A stretch of DNA of 64,000 nucleotides from JACCXG01 sp963785755 (GCA_963785755.1 CAWAXG010000075.1:496001-560000), one strand, 5' to 3'. Positions 44,596-53,655 are shown, counted from the stretch's first letter. The notes: generated from the letters alone by a model not told the origin. Translations and numbers: made by a program.

Positions 44596-45786
44596 ATGTT
44601 TTCCAGAGTCCCGTCCGCATCACTCGCGTTCGTGGCCTGCCTGCTGGCGGCCGATGGCATTGGCATCGCTCGCCTGGAATCCCAGGCCGGCAACAACCCG
44701 AGAATCGTCGCAGTCGGCGACATTCACGGCTCCGGCGATGGCCTCACGCAAATCCTCCGGGCAGCCGGCCTGATCGACGAGAAACAGCGATGGAGCGGCG
44801 GGAACGCGAGGCTCGTGCAGACCGGCGACTTCACCGATCGCGGTGACGACGTCCGACAGGTCATGGACCTGCTGATGCGGCTCGAGGGCGAGGCCCGGCG
44901 CGCCGGCGGCCGCGTGGACGTGCTGTTCGGCAACCACGAAGGCATGAACATCCTGCGCGACCTGCGCGACGTGTCCGCCCGCGCGTATGCCACGTTCGCG
45001 GACCAGCGTTCCGAGGACCGGCGGCGCCGGGCGTTCGAAGCCCATGCGGAAATCGCGAAGCGCAAAGGGATGACGATCGCCAGAGAGGAGTGGATGGCGG
45101 CGCATCCACTCGGGTTCGTCGAATACGTGCAGGCTCTTTCCGCAAGCGGTCAGTACGGCCGCTGGCTCCGGACACGCAAGCCGATCCTGCAGATCGACGA
45201 GACCATCTTCATGCACGCCGGCCTGCATCCCGAGCGCGTGACGACGATCGACGAAGTCAATCGCACCGTCGAACGCGAGATTCGCGGCTGGGACCAGCTG
45301 GTGGACATCCTGGAACAGAACAAGCTCGCCGCGCCGGCCTCCACGCTGCAGGAGATCATCGACGTGGCCCAGGTCGAGATCGGCAACATCGTCGTTGCCC
45401 AGAAAACCCAGGAGCCGCTGCCGGAGCACGTGACCCGCGAGTACGTCGTGCTGCTGCAGAGCCTGCAGAACATCAACACCTGGGCGCTGATCGATTCGAA
45501 CGGCCCGCTGTGGTATCGCGGACTCGCCTCGGAAACCGAGGTCGCGCCGCCCGCGCTCGACGCGCTCCTCACCCGCCTCGGGGCAAAACGCTTCGTCACC
45601 GGGCACACGCCGCAGCCGGGCCGTATCGCGACCCGCTTCGGAGGCCGGGTGATTCTCATCGACACCGGTATGCTCACGAGCTTCTTCAAGTCCGGGCAGC
45701 CGTCCGCGCTGGAGATTCAAGGCGACAAGCTCACCGCGATTTATCCGGCGAACCGGGAGCCGGTGGCCACGAGCCAGAAACCGTAA
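44596..45786 (+). CDS. Exported calcineurin-like metallophosphoesterase
   Basis: The frame opens at ATG 44596 with a hydrophobic leader (ASLAFVACLLAADGIGIA) of signal-peptide type. Metal and catalytic residues of PPP-like phosphoesterases are ordered: VGDIHG (40-45), GDFTDRGDD (77-85), FGNHEG (111-116), HAGLHPE and TGHTPQ near 330, then LIDTGM. The ~90-residue helical insert after GNHE (FEAHAEIAKRKGMTI onward) is common in Shewanella-type cold phosphatase relatives. The ribosome binding site is weak, so the start is less certain than the frame. Protein or sugar phosphatase activity outside the cytoplasm is the family expectation. Confidence 0.87.
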   Translation: MFSRVPSASLAFVACLLAADGIGIARLESQAGNNPRIVAVGDIHGSGDGLTQILRAAGLIDEKQRWSGGNARLVQTGDFTDRGDDVRQVMDLLMRLEGEARRAGGRVDVLFGNHEGMNILRDLRDVSARAYATFADQRSEDRRRRAFEAHAEIAKRKGMTIAREEWMAAHPLGFVEYVQALSASGQYGRWLRTRKPILQIDETIFMHAGLHPERVTTIDEVNRTVEREIRGWDQLVDILEQNKLAAPASTLQEIIDVAQVEIGNIVVAQKTQEPLPEHVTREYVVLLQSLQNINTWALIDSNGPLWYRGLASETEVAPPALDALLTRLGAKRFVTGHTPQPGRIATRFGGRVILIDTGMLTSFFKSGQPSALEIQGDKLTAIYPANREPVATSQKP

Positions 45787-45804
45787 CCCGCCCCGTCGCG
45801 GACA

Positions 45805-45857
45805 AGATCTCGATCCCCGATCGCCGGTCCCCGATCGCCGATCCCGATTCGAGCCAG
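45805..45857. repeat. Degenerate GATCGCCGATCCCC word tract
   Basis: Between the phosphoesterase stop and the fpg/nei-like start, the sequence is four to five variants of a GATCCCCGATCGCCG word. Because GATC and CGATCG are self-complementary, the tract can form short hairpins. It shares its core word with the much longer inverted repeat at 60560-60683. Confidence 0.75.
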
Positions 45858-45868
45858 AATAGATTCGT

Positions 45869-46780
45869 ATGCCCGAGCTCCCTGATGTCGAGCTCTACCT
45901 GCATGCGCTCCGGCCGCGACTCATCGGCCGCCGCATCGAGCGTGTGCGAATCGGCAATCCGTTCATCGTCCGCACCTACGACCCACCGGTGTCTGCGATC
46001 GAAGGCGTCTCCGTGCGCGACATCGGACGAATGGGCAAACGTCTGGTCTTCGCGTTCGACGGCGACCTGTTCATGATCATGCATCTGATGATCGCCGGAC
46101 GTCTGCGCTGGCGCGAGCACGGTGTCGCGATTCCGGCGAAGGTCGGCATGGTGGCGTTCGATCTTCCGGACGGAACCCTGTTGATGACCGAGGCAGGGTC
46201 GAAGCGTCAGGCCTCGATTCACATCGTCCGCGGCCGGACCGCCCTCGCTGATCACGATCCGGGCGGCCTCGAGGTGCTCGACACCGACCTCACGACGTTC
46301 GCCGCCCGGTTGACCGCCGAGAACCACACGTTGAAGCGGGCGTTGACCGACCCCCACATCTTCAGCGGCATTGGCAACGCCTACTCGGACGAGATTCTGC
46401 ACGCCGCACGGCTGTCGCCGATGAAGCTGACCTCGTCGCTCACGGAAGAGGAAATCGAGCGCGTGTTTCATGCGGCCCAGGAAACGCTGCACGAGTGGGT
46501 CGAGCGTCTGCGGGATCAGGCCGGCAGCGACTTCCCGGACAAGGTCACCGCGTTTCATGCCGAGATGGCGGTGCACGGCAAGTACGGCAAGCCGTGTCCG
46601 GTCTGCGGCCAGCCTGTCCAGCGCATCGTGTACGCGCGCAACGAGGCGAATTACTGCAGCGTCTGTCAGGCGGGCGGAAAGCTGCTGTCGGATCGCGCCC
46701 TGTCCCGCCTGCTCGGGCAGGACTGGCCGAAAAGCCTCGAAGAAATGGAGACGAGGCGGCGGGCCGCGCGCCAGGGATGA
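45869..46780 (+). CDS. Formamidopyrimidine-DNA glycosylase/endonuclease VIII-like protein
   Basis: The N-terminus PELPDVE carries the catalytic Pro2-Glu3 of Fpg/Nei enzymes after Met removal. A conserved Lys (MGKRLVFAF, ~58) and H2TH helices (DPHIFSGIGNAYSDEILHAARLSP) follow. A C-terminal zinc finger is complete (CPVCGQPVQRI, then CSVCQ). At 303 residues it is slightly longer than typical Fpg. The YLHALRPRLIGRRIERV region and the VFSGIGN-like motif place it in an Fpg-like group that is common in Acidobacteriota and Actinobacteria, so lesion specificity (8-oxoG or oxidised pyrimidine) is open. It is expected to act in cytoplasmic base excision repair. Confidence 0.92.
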   Translation: MPELPDVELYLHALRPRLIGRRIERVRIGNPFIVRTYDPPVSAIEGVSVRDIGRMGKRLVFAFDGDLFMIMHLMIAGRLRWREHGVAIPAKVGMVAFDLPDGTLLMTEAGSKRQASIHIVRGRTALADHDPGGLEVLDTDLTTFAARLTAENHTLKRALTDPHIFSGIGNAYSDEILHAARLSPMKLTSSLTEEEIERVFHAAQETLHEWVERLRDQAGSDFPDKVTAFHAEMAVHGKYGKPCPVCGQPVQRIVYARNEANYCSVCQAGGKLLSDRALSRLLGQDWPKSLEEMETRRRAARQG

Positions 46781-46813
46781 GCCGGTTCGCCGCCCTTTCG
46801 CGCCTTCCAGAGC

Positions 46814-48070
46814 ATGAGAGATGAGGGCCTCCTGCAGCGCTGGGTCAAGTTCAACGGAGTCGGGGCAATCGGGATTGCCGTGCAGCTCACGATCCTCGGC
46901 TGGCTGGTCCGGCAGGCAGGGCTGCACTACCTCTGGGCGACGGCAATTGCCGTCGAAGCAGCCGTGCTGCACAATTTCCTCTGGCACGAACACTGGACGT
47001 GGAAAGACCGTCCGTCGCGCACGATCGCCGCGCTGCTGGCGCGTCTCACCCGCTTCCATCTGCTCAACGGCGCGATCTCGCTGAGCGGCAATCTCGTGCT
47101 GATGCGCGTGCTCACCGGCTCGATGCAGGTCGACCCACTCGGCGCGAATATCGTCGCCATCATCTTCTGTTCGCTCGTGAACTTCGGCGCGAGCGAGCTG
47201 CTGGTGTTCAGGCGCGCGGCCACGGTCGCGGCCCTGCTGCTCGCGGTGCAGCCGCTGGCGGCCTCGAGCCGTGACGATGGCGGCACGCGCACGAACGGCG
47301 AGGGCGTGCTCGCGGTAGACCTGCTGGCCCCGACCGTTCAAGCCTGGAATACCTACGAACAGCGCGTCGACACTCGGTATGCCGCGATGTCGGCCTCGAG
47401 CTCCCCGTTTTTCGCGCTCGACGCTTTCGGCGCGGGTGACTGGCGAGCAACGGCGATGCAGGGGGGCGTCGCGATGTCGCGGATCGGCCGCGCCCGCCCC
47501 GGCGACGCCGACCTGGATGTGCCGTCGGGCAAGATCCACCACTGGGCGGGGGCGGTCTTCGTCCCGAATACGTCCGTCAAAGCTGTGCTCGAGCGCCTGT
47601 CGCAGCTGGCGGGACAGGAATCCAAGCACTATGAAGAAGTGATCGCGTCGCGTCTCATTTCGCGCGACGGCGACCGCTACAAAGTCTTTCTCAAGTTGAG
47701 ACGATCGAAGTTCGGCGTGGATGCCACGTACAACAGCGACCATGCTGTCGAGTACCGCCGTCTTGGCACGGCACGAGCGAGCGCGCGCAGCGTCGCCACA
47801 CGGATCGCGGAAGTCGACGCAGCGGGAACGCCGCAGGAGCGCGAGAACAAAGTCGGTTCCGACAGCGGCTATCTCTGGAGACTGAATGCGTACTGGCGGT
47901 ACGAAGCGGTCGGCAACGGCGTGATCATCGAGTGCGAATCGGTCAGCCTCAGCCGCGGAGTGCCCACGCTGCTGCGGCCCTTCATCACCGGCGTCGTCGA
48001 AGGTCTCGCGAGAGAGTCGCTGCAGCGGACGCTGACCGGTCTGCGCACCGCGCTCACGAAGGCCGGCTGA
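46814..48070 (+). CDS. GtrA-like membrane domain fused to exported SRPBCC-like domain
   Basis: Residues 1-135 form a GtrA-type four-helix membrane domain (RWVKFNGVGAIGIAVQL, the conserved HNFLWHEHWTWKDR, closing FGASELLVFRR). The chain continues with another hydrophobic segment (TVAALLLAVQPLAAS) that resembles a signal peptide, then a ~260-residue soluble domain with IHHWAGAVFVPNTSVKAVLERL, YNSDHAVEYR, YLWRLNAYWRYEAVGNGVIIECES and a C-terminal helix (RPFITGVVEGLARESLQRTL). This second part resembles exported acidobacterial proteins with a START/SRPBCC-like fold. GtrA proteins flip polyprenyl-linked sugars; the fusion suggests lipid-linked substrate handling, which is inference. Confidence 0.83.
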   Translation: MRDEGLLQRWVKFNGVGAIGIAVQLTILGWLVRQAGLHYLWATAIAVEAAVLHNFLWHEHWTWKDRPSRTIAALLARLTRFHLLNGAISLSGNLVLMRVLTGSMQVDPLGANIVAIIFCSLVNFGASELLVFRRAATVAALLLAVQPLAASSRDDGGTRTNGEGVLAVDLLAPTVQAWNTYEQRVDTRYAAMSASSSPFFALDAFGAGDWRATAMQGGVAMSRIGRARPGDADLDVPSGKIHHWAGAVFVPNTSVKAVLERLSQLAGQESKHYEEVIASRLISRDGDRYKVFLKLRRSKFGVDATYNSDHAVEYRRLGTARASARSVATRIAEVDAAGTPQERENKVGSDSGYLWRLNAYWRYEAVGNGVIIECESVSLSRGVPTLLRPFITGVVEGLARESLQRTLTGLRTALTKAG

Positions 48071-48282
48071 ACGGCGGCTTCCCGCCTGCGTCTCCTGACG
48101 CGATCTCGGGCACACCCACACACGGACGCCCGGCGATTCCACGGCTCACCAGCGCGTTCACCATCAGCGCGTGCGTCACGAGCCCAGGCCGCGCCGCCCT
48201 CTCACGCGTCGCCGGGATCAGGCGAACGGCAGCAGCGCATACGCCACCAGTGACGCGGACAGAGCACGTACCAAAAGATGGC

Positions 48283-48717
48283 TTACTTGAAGAGGTCGTC
48301 GAATGCCTTGCGGGCACTGTTTGGTGCGGCGGACTTCGTTTCGCGCTCCACTGTAGTGCGCGGCTCGAAGGACGCGCAGGTGTTGCGCGCGTCTTTCGGC
48401 GAGACCCGGGCCGGAATCGGCTTCTGGCACTCGAACGCGGCGCTCGTGTCGAAGAAGCTGCACTGGGCGCAGGTGTGCAGGTCCGCTCCGCAGCGTGCGC
48501 AGGTGCCTTCGGGGCTCCAGGCAAGGGCGACCGTCAACTCGTTGCCGCACCGGGAGCAGCGAACGGCCTCCCGGAAGCCCGGCATGTTGAACGTCTTGGG
48601 CCGGTCCGGCGGCTGGCCCCGCGGTGCATACTCCTTCTTCGGCGCCTGCGGAGCGTCCCGCCGCGGCTCACGTGGGTCGTCCTGGTAACCGCGCTGGCGG
48701 TATTTACGATCGCTCAT
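48283..48717 (-). CDS. Zinc-ribbon-like hypothetical protein (144 aa)
   Basis: A charged, probably disordered N-terminus (QRGYQDDPREPRRDAPQAPK) precedes a Cys-rich core with two CxxC ribbons: VRCSRCGNELTV and GTCARCGADLHTCAQCSFFDT. Two further Cys residues follow (FECQKPI and NTCASFEP). The spacing suggests zinc binding. The protein is cytoplasmic with no signal peptide. I recognise the pattern from conserved hypothetical proteins of Acidobacteriota but know no function. It is divergent from the DUF4097 lipoprotein, with 96 bases between starts. Confidence 0.8.
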   Translation of the reverse strand: MSDRKYRQRGYQDDPREPRRDAPQAPKKEYAPRGQPPDRPKTFNMPGFREAVRCSRCGNELTVALAWSPEGTCARCGADLHTCAQCSFFDTSAAFECQKPIPARVSPKDARNTCASFEPRTTVERETKSAAPNSARKAFDDLFK

Positions 48718-48813
48718 TGTGAAGTGCCCGCATCATACACCCGTACCCGGGCGGTCGAGCCGGCCCGAACCGCCGGCTCGGGGGGGCCGTATAGAGCCTC
48801 AGGAGATTTCGCG

Positions 48814-49611
48814 ATGCTCAAGGTGCGTACCCGTATTTTCAGCGCCCTCGCCCTTCCCATGGTGGCCGCGGCCCTCACCGCCTGCGATATCGTCACCGCC
48901 GAGTTCAGGTCGCAGGAGACGGCGGAATGGCGCCGATCCTACGAGTTGCAGCCCGACGGGCGCGTGGAGATTGCCAATGTGAACGGCAAGATCGACGTCG
49001 CGCCCTCTGCCGGCAACACGGTCGAGGTCGTGGTGCTGAAGGTCGCAAAGGCCGGATCCCCCGACGCCGCCAAGCAGGCCCTCGAGCGCATCGAGATTCT
49101 CGAATCCGCGTCACCCTCCGTGGTCAGGCTCGAAACGAAGTTTCCGCGCAGCAGCAGCTTCTTCAACATGGGGGGAGCCGAAGTGCGCTACACCGTCAAG
49201 GTCCCCGCGAGCGCCGACGCGCGCTTCAGAACCGTCAACGGCGGTGTCGAGATCGTCGGACTCACCGGGCGCGTCAACGCCGAGACGACCAATGGCGGGA
49301 TTCGCGCGCGCGAGATCGGCGGCCCGATCGAAGCGTCGACAACCAATGGCGGCGTCGATGTCGAGCTCTCGAAGGTATCCGAGTCGGGCGCCAGGCTGAG
49401 CTGCACCAACGGCGGTATCAAACTGATGCTCCCCTCCGACGCTCGCGCGACGATCTCGGCCAGCATCACCAACGGCGGCATCGACACGGCCGGCCTGTCA
49501 CTCGAGCCCACCGAAATCACTCGCCGCCGCCTCGAAGCCAAACTCAATGGTGGTGGACCGGTGATCAGGATCGGTGGCACCAACGGCGGCATCAGGATCG
49601 CGAGCAGATAG
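48814..49611 (+). CDS. DUF4097-type beta-repeat lipoprotein
   Basis: AGGAG precedes ATG 48814. The leader ALALPMVAAALTACD is a lipoprotein signal with lipobox Cys. The remainder is a parallel beta structure with a Thr-Asn-Gly-Gly corner repeating about every 18-25 residues: NGKIDVAPSAG, NGGVEIVGL, TNGGIRAREIG, TNGGVDVELS, TNGGIKLMLPS, TNGGIDTAGL, TNGGIRIASR. This is the DUF4097/DUF4098 adhesin-like family, often encoded near anti-sigma or stress genes. No such gene is adjacent here. Envelope location is expected; function is unknown. Confidence 0.88.
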   Translation: MLKVRTRIFSALALPMVAAALTACDIVTAEFRSQETAEWRRSYELQPDGRVEIANVNGKIDVAPSAGNTVEVVVLKVAKAGSPDAAKQALERIEILESASPSVVRLETKFPRSSSFFNMGGAEVRYTVKVPASADARFRTVNGGVEIVGLTGRVNAETTNGGIRAREIGGPIEASTTNGGVDVELSKVSESGARLSCTNGGIKLMLPSDARATISASITNGGIDTAGLSLEPTEITRRRLEAKLNGGGPVIRIGGTNGGIRIASR

Positions 49612-49656
49612 CGTCTACTCTCGAATTGCGCGTCGCCGATCCCACGCGCACTCTGC

Positions 49657-50766
49657 TCAAGCCGCCCGCGCGGCTCTGGGCTTCGCGCCATTCGCCAGCC
49701 GCTTCTGCAGCAGGCAGAGCACGACGGCTTCCCCTCTCGTCAGCCGCCCGGGCGCACGAAGGGCGCGCTTCCCACGGCGGGAACTGAAGGCCGTCATCGA
49801 TCCATCGAGGTAGGCGTCGAAGATGGCCGGGTGGATATAGCACTTCCGGCAGACTGCCTTGGTGTTGCCCAGCTTCCCGGCAACGGTCTCCACGACGCTG
49901 ACGATGTTCCGTTTGGCCTGCGCGTGTGACGTGACCGCCTCGCACTCGATCAGGAGCCCGGCCGCGAGGACCGTTCCCGCCCACGTGCGGAAGTCCTTCG
50001 AGGTCAGATCCTGTCCGGTGATCTCCTTCAGGTATGCGTTGACCTCTTCGGAACCGACACTCTGCCGCTGGTCGTCGCCGTCCAGATACTGAAACAGGTC
50101 GTAACCTGGAAGGTCGCGGCATTGCTTCACGATGCGCGCGAGGCGGCGATCGTCCAGATCGATCTCATGTTCGACGCCGCTCTTCCCGCGAAAGGAAAAT
50201 CGCAGCCGCGCGCCGGTGACGTCCACGTGGCCGTCGCGCATCGTCGTCAGCCCGTACGAACGATTCGATTTCGCGTACTCGTCGTTGCCGACGCGGATGA
50301 GCGTCTTCTCGAGTAGCCGCACGACGGTCGCGAGAACCTTTTCGCGAGGCAGCCCCGGACGGCGCAAGTGATCCGACGTTGTCCGACGGATCCGGGGCAG
50401 CGCGTGAGCGAACCCGATCATCCGGTGATACTTCGTGTCGTCGCGGACCTCGCGCCACTTCGAGTGATAGCGGTACTGCTTGCGCCCGCGCGCGTCGCGC
50501 CCGGTCGCCTGAAGATGCCCGCGCGGATCGGGACTGATCCAGACGTCGGTCCACGCCGGCGGAATCACCAGCGACCTGATGCGCGTCAATTCCGCGCCAC
50601 GGATGGCCCGGCCGTCCGGTCCGACATAGCGGAAGGCCCTTCCATTTCGCTTCCGCCGGATTCCACGTCGCGCGTCCGTCGTATACCGCAGCCCGGCGGA
50701 CCTGGCTGAATCGACCGGTTGCAGGACGGCAAGTGAGGCGGCGGGATGAGAGAGGCGTCGAGTCAT
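49657..50766 (-). CDS. DNA topoisomerase IB (poxvirus/bacterial type)
   Basis: The 369-residue protein matches bacterial TopIB. The N-terminal domain has GLRYTTDARRGIRRKRNG and LVIPPAWTDVWISPDPRGHLQATG. The catalytic core has KYHRMIGFAHALPRIRR, VRVGNDEYAKSNRSYGLTT with the Arg/Lys of the active site, and the nucleophile Tyr310 in CRKCYIHPAIFDAYLDG. It relaxes positive and negative supercoils through a 3'-phosphotyrosine intermediate. It stands alone, 45 bases from the convergent DUF4097 gene. The first ATG is used; codon use is normal. Confidence 0.95.
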   Translation of the reverse strand: MTRRLSHPAASLAVLQPVDSARSAGLRYTTDARRGIRRKRNGRAFRYVGPDGRAIRGAELTRIRSLVIPPAWTDVWISPDPRGHLQATGRDARGRKQYRYHSKWREVRDDTKYHRMIGFAHALPRIRRTTSDHLRRPGLPREKVLATVVRLLEKTLIRVGNDEYAKSNRSYGLTTMRDGHVDVTGARLRFSFRGKSGVEHEIDLDDRRLARIVKQCRDLPGYDLFQYLDGDDQRQSVGSEEVNAYLKEITGQDLTSKDFRTWAGTVLAAGLLIECEAVTSHAQAKRNIVSVVETVAGKLGNTKAVCRKCYIHPAIFDAYLDGSMTAFSSRRGKRALRAPGRLTRGEAVVLCLLQKRLANGAKPRAARAA

Positions 50767-50891
50767 GAATTGAGCCGTTGGAGCTGTGTTCGGATGCGCC
50801 CTCCGAATGACCTGCGATTCGAATCCGCGTCAGTAACCGGCCAGGCGACTGCAAACCGCGCGCCGCGATCGGATTGTTGGCCGATCAGAAC

Positions 50892-51929
50892 CTATCGCCG
50901 CAGCTGAGGTGTCCAATCGGGCTCGAAGGACGTTCCGAGCATCAAGCGGACGACCGCACCGTAATTGGCGATGCCTTCCTCGATGCGATTCGCCCGCAGG
51001 TAGGTGTCATACGCCCCGCGGGCGGCGGTGCTGACGGTCGGGCTCGCCCGAGACAGCCGCAGCCTGATCGCGTCCAGGTCCGCCACGACCGCGGGGCTGA
51101 GGGCACCGTTCAACATCTTCCTGTCCTCGCGAGGCAGCACGGCGGCGAGATGCTGGTAAGCCGAGAGCCAGCCGCTGTAGCGCGAGAGCGGGGTCCCGCG
51201 GATGCACGCGAGCCAGGCGACGAAATTCGCCTCCGATTCATCGGCATAGCCGGCCAGATGGGCCCACTCGTGCGCAAGCGTATGGGGCCGCTCGAATGGC
51301 AGCAGATCCGGCGTGACGATGATCTCGAGGAAGAAGGGATTCGTCATGCCGTCGACCGCTGCCTTGCGGAAGTACCAGGTCAGGAGCGATCGCTTCGGCG
51401 GCGCGACGTGAACGTCGCCCGCGCCACCGAGCCTTCGTTCGATCCGGGACAGCGCGGCCTCGAGTGCCTCATCCTCGTTCTGCGGCGATCGTGACTCGGG
51501 CGCCAGCGCATTCATCTGTTCGACGGCTTGCCGGCCGAGCGTCAACGCCTGCTCGCGTGAGATCAGCGCCTGGTTGTAGGCAAGCTTCTGCTCGAGAGGG
51601 ACGCGGCGGTAGTTCAAACCCCAGAACAGCATGAACCACAGGTAGATCGCCGCCGCGATTGCCAGACCGGTCACGAGCAGGTTGCGAAGACAGGCCAGAA
51701 AGCCGGACCGGCGCCACGAGCGTACGAGCGCGATCAGCATCGCGCCGGCCAGCAGCACGATGGCCGTGTCGAGCAGTGCGAAAGAGAAGGAACCGGAGAT
51801 ATCGGTGACGACGGGCTGCAGCCGGGCGTAAAAGCCGCGTGAGTACCAATGCTCGATCAGCGGCGCAGGCATCGGCATCAGGGCGACGATCGCCGCGCCG
51901 ATGACGAGAAGCAGACGCAGCGCACGCAT
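50892..51929 (-). CDS. DUF3810-type membrane zincin-like protein
   Basis: ATG 51929 begins a hydrophobic helix (LRLLLVIGAAIVALMP). Two more helices follow (AIVLLAGAMLIALV and LLVTGLAIAAAIYLWFMLFW). The large C-terminal domain contains HEWAH at 220-224 followed by E231 or E233 (AGYADESEANF), the arrangement of a gluzincin-like metallopeptidase. This matches DUF3810, a family mostly known from Bacteroidota and Acidobacteriota with no proven substrate. The gene starts six bases from the stop of ndh on the same strand and is probably cotranscribed. Confidence 0.85.
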   Translation of the reverse strand: MRALRLLLVIGAAIVALMPMPAPLIEHWYSRGFYARLQPVVTDISGSFSFALLDTAIVLLAGAMLIALVRSWRRSGFLACLRNLLVTGLAIAAAIYLWFMLFWGLNYRRVPLEQKLAYNQALISREQALTLGRQAVEQMNALAPESRSPQNEDEALEAALSRIERRLGGAGDVHVAPPKRSLLTWYFRKAAVDGMTNPFFLEIIVTPDLLPFERPHTLAHEWAHLAGYADESEANFVAWLACIRGTPLSRYSGWLSAYQHLAAVLPREDRKMLNGALSPAVVADLDAIRLRLSRASPTVSTAARGAYDTYLRANRIEEGIANYGAVVRLMLGTSFEPDWTPQLRR

Positions 51930-51934
51930 CGCGG

Positions 51935-53182
51935 TCAGTCCGGCTGTACGGGATTTCCCGCGATCAACCGGATGGAGCGCTGATAACTGAAGTAGGCCCA
52001 CGCCCACTGGACCATCACGACGAGCCGATTGCGGAAGCCGATCAGGTTGAGGATGTGAACGAAGAGCCACGCGAGCCAGGCCAGCCATCCCTTCAAATGA
52101 AACCGGCCGAAATCACCAATGGCGGACGCGCGCCCGATGGTGGCCATGTTGCCGAGGTCACGATACTGGAACGGGCGCATCGGCTGCTTTTCGATCGCTC
52201 GCAGGATGTTCCGCGCCGCGTGCTGCCCCATCTGAATGGCGACCTGGGCCACGCCGGGCAGCGGACGGCCGTCACCGCCGTCGAGCGAGGCGAGATCGCC
52301 GATCACGAAGACGTCGGGCGCACCGGGAATCGTGAGATCCGGCAGCACACGCACGCGGCCAGCCCGATCGACTGGGACGCCGAGCGACGCCCCGAGCGGG
52401 GATGCCGACACGCCCGCCGCCCACACCACGGTTTCCGTGAGGATCAGATCCTGGCCGATCGACACCCTGCCCGGGGCGACGTGCGTCACGACGGAATTGG
52501 TGCGCACGTCGACACCGAGCGCGTGCAGATCGCGAAGCGCCGCCATCCTCAGTGGCTCGGGAAAGGCCGTCAGAATCGACGGACCGCCCTCGAGCAGCAT
52601 GATGCGCGCCGAGCCCGGATCGAAATGGCGGAAGTCACGGGCGAGGGACAGCCTCGAGATCTCGGCAAGCGCCCCGGCCATCTCGACGCCGGTCGGGCCG
52701 CCGCCAATGACGACGAACGTGAGCAGGGCGCGGCGCCGCTCGTCGTCTTTTTCGCGCTCCGCGCGCTCGTACGCGAGCAGGACCCGGCGCCGGATCTCGA
52801 GCGCATCCTCGAGGGTCTTCAGTCCCGGGGCGACCATGCGCCATTCGTCGTGGCCGAAATAGGCGTGCGTCGCGCCGGTCGCCAGAACCAGGTAGTCGTA
52901 CTCGATCTCGCCATCGCTCAGGAGCAGGCGATGCCCGCTCAAATCAACGCCTACCGCGTCCGCCAGCAGGACCTCGACGTTCCGCTGCCGCCGCAGGATC
53001 CAGCGGATGGGCGAAGCAATATCCCCCGGCGACAGCGCTGCGGTGGCGACCTGATACAGCAGGGGTTGGAACAGGTGATGGTTTCTTCGATCGACGATGG
53101 TCACGTCGACCGCTTCGCGCTTGAACGCACGAGCCGTATACAGGCCGCCGAACCCGCCGCCAACGATGACTATGTGTGGCAC
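51935..53182 (-). CDS. ndh: Type II NADH dehydrogenase (NDH-2)
   Basis: The 415-residue flavoprotein has an FAD-binding GGGFGGLYTA at 8-17 and a second dinucleotide fold VVIGGGPTGVEMAGALAE near 158 for NADH. The quinone-site signature is VAQVAIQMGQHAARNI. LFQPLLYQVATAALSPGDIASP is the standard NDH-2 fingerprint. A C-terminal amphipathic/hydrophobic region (WLAWLAWLFVHILNLIGFRN) attaches it to the inner membrane. It passes electrons from NADH to quinone without proton pumping. The upstream gap (53183-53373) separates it from a divergent small membrane protein gene. Confidence 0.94.
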   Translation of the reverse strand: MPHIVIVGGGFGGLYTARAFKREAVDVTIVDRRNHHLFQPLLYQVATAALSPGDIASPIRWILRRQRNVEVLLADAVGVDLSGHRLLLSDGEIEYDYLVLATGATHAYFGHDEWRMVAPGLKTLEDALEIRRRVLLAYERAEREKDDERRRALLTFVVIGGGPTGVEMAGALAEISRLSLARDFRHFDPGSARIMLLEGGPSILTAFPEPLRMAALRDLHALGVDVRTNSVVTHVAPGRVSIGQDLILTETVVWAAGVSASPLGASLGVPVDRAGRVRVLPDLTIPGAPDVFVIGDLASLDGGDGRPLPGVAQVAIQMGQHAARNILRAIEKQPMRPFQYRDLGNMATIGRASAIGDFGRFHLKGWLAWLAWLFVHILNLIGFRNRLVVMVQWAWAYFSYQRSIRLIAGNPVQPD

Positions 53183-53373
53183 GCGTGACCGCTCTTCGAA
53201 CCAATTCTGACACGCCCTGGCGCCGCCCCTGGAATCGAGCGCCGGCGCCTTACGCGTTCATATTTAAGGACGCCGGCCTCTGATTCGTCGGTGCACGCTC
53301 CGGAAAATGTGTCATCAGTGAAGGTGAAACCCGATCTTGAACAACCGGCAGGCACATTGCATGATCGGTTCAT

Positions 53374-53634
53374 ATGGCTGTGTCAAACTCACTGACCCGT
53401 TGGGCGTCCGCGCGGTTGTCCCGCCGCGTGGCGCGGTCCCTTCCCTTCATCGGCGCGGCAATCGCCGCCGCGACGGTGGTCACGACCATGCGGCGGAAGG
53501 GACTGATCGGCGGGGTCTTCGATACGGGGCTCAATGCGATGCCCGGAATCGGCGCCGCGAAGAACGCCGTCGAGATTTTCAGAGGACGGGATTTCTTCCC
53601 GGATCGGCCGCGGCCGGTGTCACCGCGACGGTAG
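53374..53634 (+). CDS. Small hypothetical membrane-associated protein (86 aa)
   Basis: The peptide has a basic start (LTRWASARLSRRVARSL), one short hydrophobic helix (PFIGAAIAAATVVTT) and a conserved-looking tail: GGVFDTGLNAMPGIGAAKNAVE, then GRDFFPDRPRP. A Leu-Asn-Ala-x-Pro and Gly-Arg-Asp-Phe-x-Pro-Asp-Arg pattern occurs in small proteins of Acidobacteriota. Function is unknown. The ribosome binding site is weak. The stop lies 21 bases from the convergent TPR-CHAT gene. Confidence 0.7.
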   Translation: MAVSNSLTRWASARLSRRVARSLPFIGAAIAAATVVTTMRRKGLIGGVFDTGLNAMPGIGAAKNAVEIFRGRDFFPDRPRPVSPRR

Positions 53635-53655
53635 TCGACGCCGCCTGGGCTGCGG

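Noticed and set aside
45731..48142. 803-codon open frame on the minus strand opposite fpg/nei and the GtrA fusion
   Set aside because: It is the mirror of two well-supported plus-strand genes, Arg/Asp/Gln-rich, and has no domain or ribosome binding site. High GC keeps the antisense frame open.
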